Source of the DNA: Roseiarcus sp035500275
GTDB lineage: Bacteria; Pseudomonadota; Alphaproteobacteria; Rhizobiales; Beijerinckiaceae
NCBI GenBank assembly: GCA_035500275.1
Contig: DATJXI010000291.1
Coordinates: forward strand, 1 to 5,882
Direction: 5' to 3'
Length of the DNA stretch: 5,882 nt
Position 1 is the stretch's first letter, and each line of letters begins with the position of its first letter. A program made the translations under genes and the position numbers. This document shows positions 5,050 through 5,882 of this stretch, one piece after another. The notes below the pieces were generated by a model. It worked only from the letters and a program-made list of their open reading frames with translations. It ran no database searches and was not told the origin of the DNA.

Positions 5050-5882
5050 GTGACCGAAATCCAACCGAACAATCCGCTTCTCGACCATTGGACGGGGCCG
5101 TTCGAGGCCCCGCCGTTTGGTGGGATAGAGGCGGCGCATTTTCGACCCGCCTTCGATTGGGCGCTAGCGGAGGCGCGCGAGGAAATTGCCGCCATCGCCG
5201 CCAACCCGGCGCCGGCGACGTTTGAGAACACGATCGAGGCGCTCGAGCGAAGCGGCCGCAAGCTGAACCGAGTGTCCGCCGTCTTCTTCAACCTTGCGAG
5301 GACGGACGGCGCGCCTGAGTTCGAGGCCATCGAGCGGGAGATCGCGCCGCTCCTGGCGCGGCATCGCAACGAGGTCTTTCTCAACTCGTCGCTCTTTGCG
5401 CGCGTCGACGCTTTACTGAGGAAGCGCGACGCGCTGGGCCTCAGCCCGGAGCAGGCGCGGGTCCTCGATCGCTACCACGTCGCCTTTACCCGCGCGGGCG
5501 CTGGGCTTGCGGACGAAGTGAAGCGGCGGCTTACGGAAATCGCCGAGCGGCTCGCTGTGATCGAGGCGCGTTTCGGCCAGAACGTGCTTCATGACGAGAA
5601 ATCCTACCTTCTCGTTCTCGAAACGCCGCATGATCTTGAGGGTCTGCCGGACTGGCTCGTCGCCTCGGCGGCGCGCAACGCCCTCGATCGCAGCCTTAAG
5701 GCCAAGCACGCGATCACCCTTGCGCGTTCGAGCGTCGAGCCGTTCCTGCAATTCTCGGCCCGTCGCGACCTGCGCGAGAAGGCGTTCGCCGCCTGGGCCG
5801 CTCGCGGCGAGCATGAGGGGCCGACCGACAACCGCGAAATCATGAACGAGATCGTTCGGCTGCGCGCGGAGCGCGCGAGGCT
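5050..5882 (+). CDS. dcp: M3 family zinc metallopeptidase, Dcp-like (3'-truncated by window edge)
   Basis: This is the N-terminal 277 residues of a thimet-oligopeptidase-family (M3) enzyme, which trims short peptides. The bacterial relatives are peptidyl-dipeptidase Dcp and oligopeptidase A (PrlC). Reading from GTG 5050, the blocks are NPLLDHWTGPFEAPPFGGIE, then AAHFRPAFDWAL, FENTIEALERSG (from residue 58), LNRVSAVFFNLA, LFARVDALL (from residue 115), FTRAGAGL and PTDNREIMNEIVRLRAERAR. The order and wording resemble E. coli Dcp more than PrlC as I remember them. The zinc-binding HEXXH motif lies beyond the window end, so catalytic competence cannot be judged. Full-length members are about 680 residues. 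There is no signal peptide, so it is probably cytoplasmic. The gene begins 61 nt after the molybdoenzyme stop on the same strand with no terminator seen, so co-transcription is possible. The frame is open across its whole visible length, and even across the 61-nt spacer, so the exact start is uncertain. Confidence 0.92.
   Translation, partial: MTEIQPNNPLLDHWTGPFEAPPFGGIEAAHFRPAFDWALAEAREEIAAIAANPAPATFENTIEALERSGRKLNRVSAVFFNLARTDGAPEFEAIEREIAPLLARHRNEVFLNSSLFARVDALLRKRDALGLSPEQARVLDRYHVAFTRAGAGLADEVKRRLTEIAERLAVIEARFGQNVLHDEKSYLLVLETPHDLEGLPDWLVASAARNALDRSLKAKHAITLARSSVEPFLQFSARRDLREKAFAAWAARGEHEGPTDNREIMNEIVRLRAERAR

Noticed and set aside
5015..5053. 12-codon ORF (ATG 5015 to TGA 5051) whose stop overlaps the GTG 5050 start as GTGA, resembling a leader peptide
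   Set aside because: It has no good ribosome binding site before ATG 5015, and a frame this short arises easily by chance. It would become interesting only if conserved in relatives.
1..5882. Search by eye for tRNA or rRNA genes, CRISPR arrays, insertion sequences, integrases, phage genes and toxin-antitoxin pairs
   Set aside because: None found. There is no regularly spaced repeat array, no long terminal inverted repeats and no transposase motif, and the spacers are short and mostly explained.

Overview
The window is high-GC (mid-60s percent by eye), densely coded DNA from what looks like an alphaproteobacterium, probably a Hyphomicrobiales (Rhizobiales) member. That placement is an inference. 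It rests on strong G/C bias at third codon positions, on the livF / small-membrane-protein (DUF6867-like) / livK arrangement that I associate with Bradyrhizobium-type relatives, and on a form II CoxL-like molybdoenzyme. All convincing genes lie on the + strand. The long minus-strand reading frames are GC-bias shadows.

Layout: (1) 1-422 is the C-terminal part of livF, the second ATPase of a branched-chain amino acid ABC importer; its Walker A half lies outside the window. (2) 422-778 is a 118-residue three-helix membrane protein whose start overlaps the livF stop by one base. (3) 779-925 is a spacer with a hairpin, a T6 run and an imperfect inverted repeat. (4) 926-2041 is livK, the periplasmic binding protein of the same transporter. 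(5) 2042-2271 is a spacer with an exact 18-bp tandem duplication running directly into a strong intrinsic terminator that closes the liv locus. (6) 2272-2490 encodes a small, secreted, very basic peptide, followed by a bulged hairpin. (7) 2670-4988 is a xanthine dehydrogenase / CO dehydrogenase family molybdenum-cofactor subunit with the form II AYRGAGR signature and no FeS or FAD partner gene beside it. (8) 5050-5882 is the N-terminal part of an M3 family metallopeptidase (Dcp-like), cut by the window end and apparently starting with GTG.

Genes 1, 2 and 4 plausibly work together. LivK captures an amino acid or amide-type ligand in the periplasm, LivH/LivM (presumably upstream) form the channel, LivF and LivG drive it, and the small membrane protein is a candidate accessory. 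The molybdoenzyme subunit and the peptidase may be co-transcribed (61-nt gap, no terminator seen), but no functional link between them is evident.

I do not see a clearly novel multi-gene system. The items most worth a second look are the orphan form II CoxL-like subunit, the small membrane protein coupled to livF, the arginine-rich secreted peptide with an internal alternating-GC tract, and the tandem duplication abutting the liv terminator.
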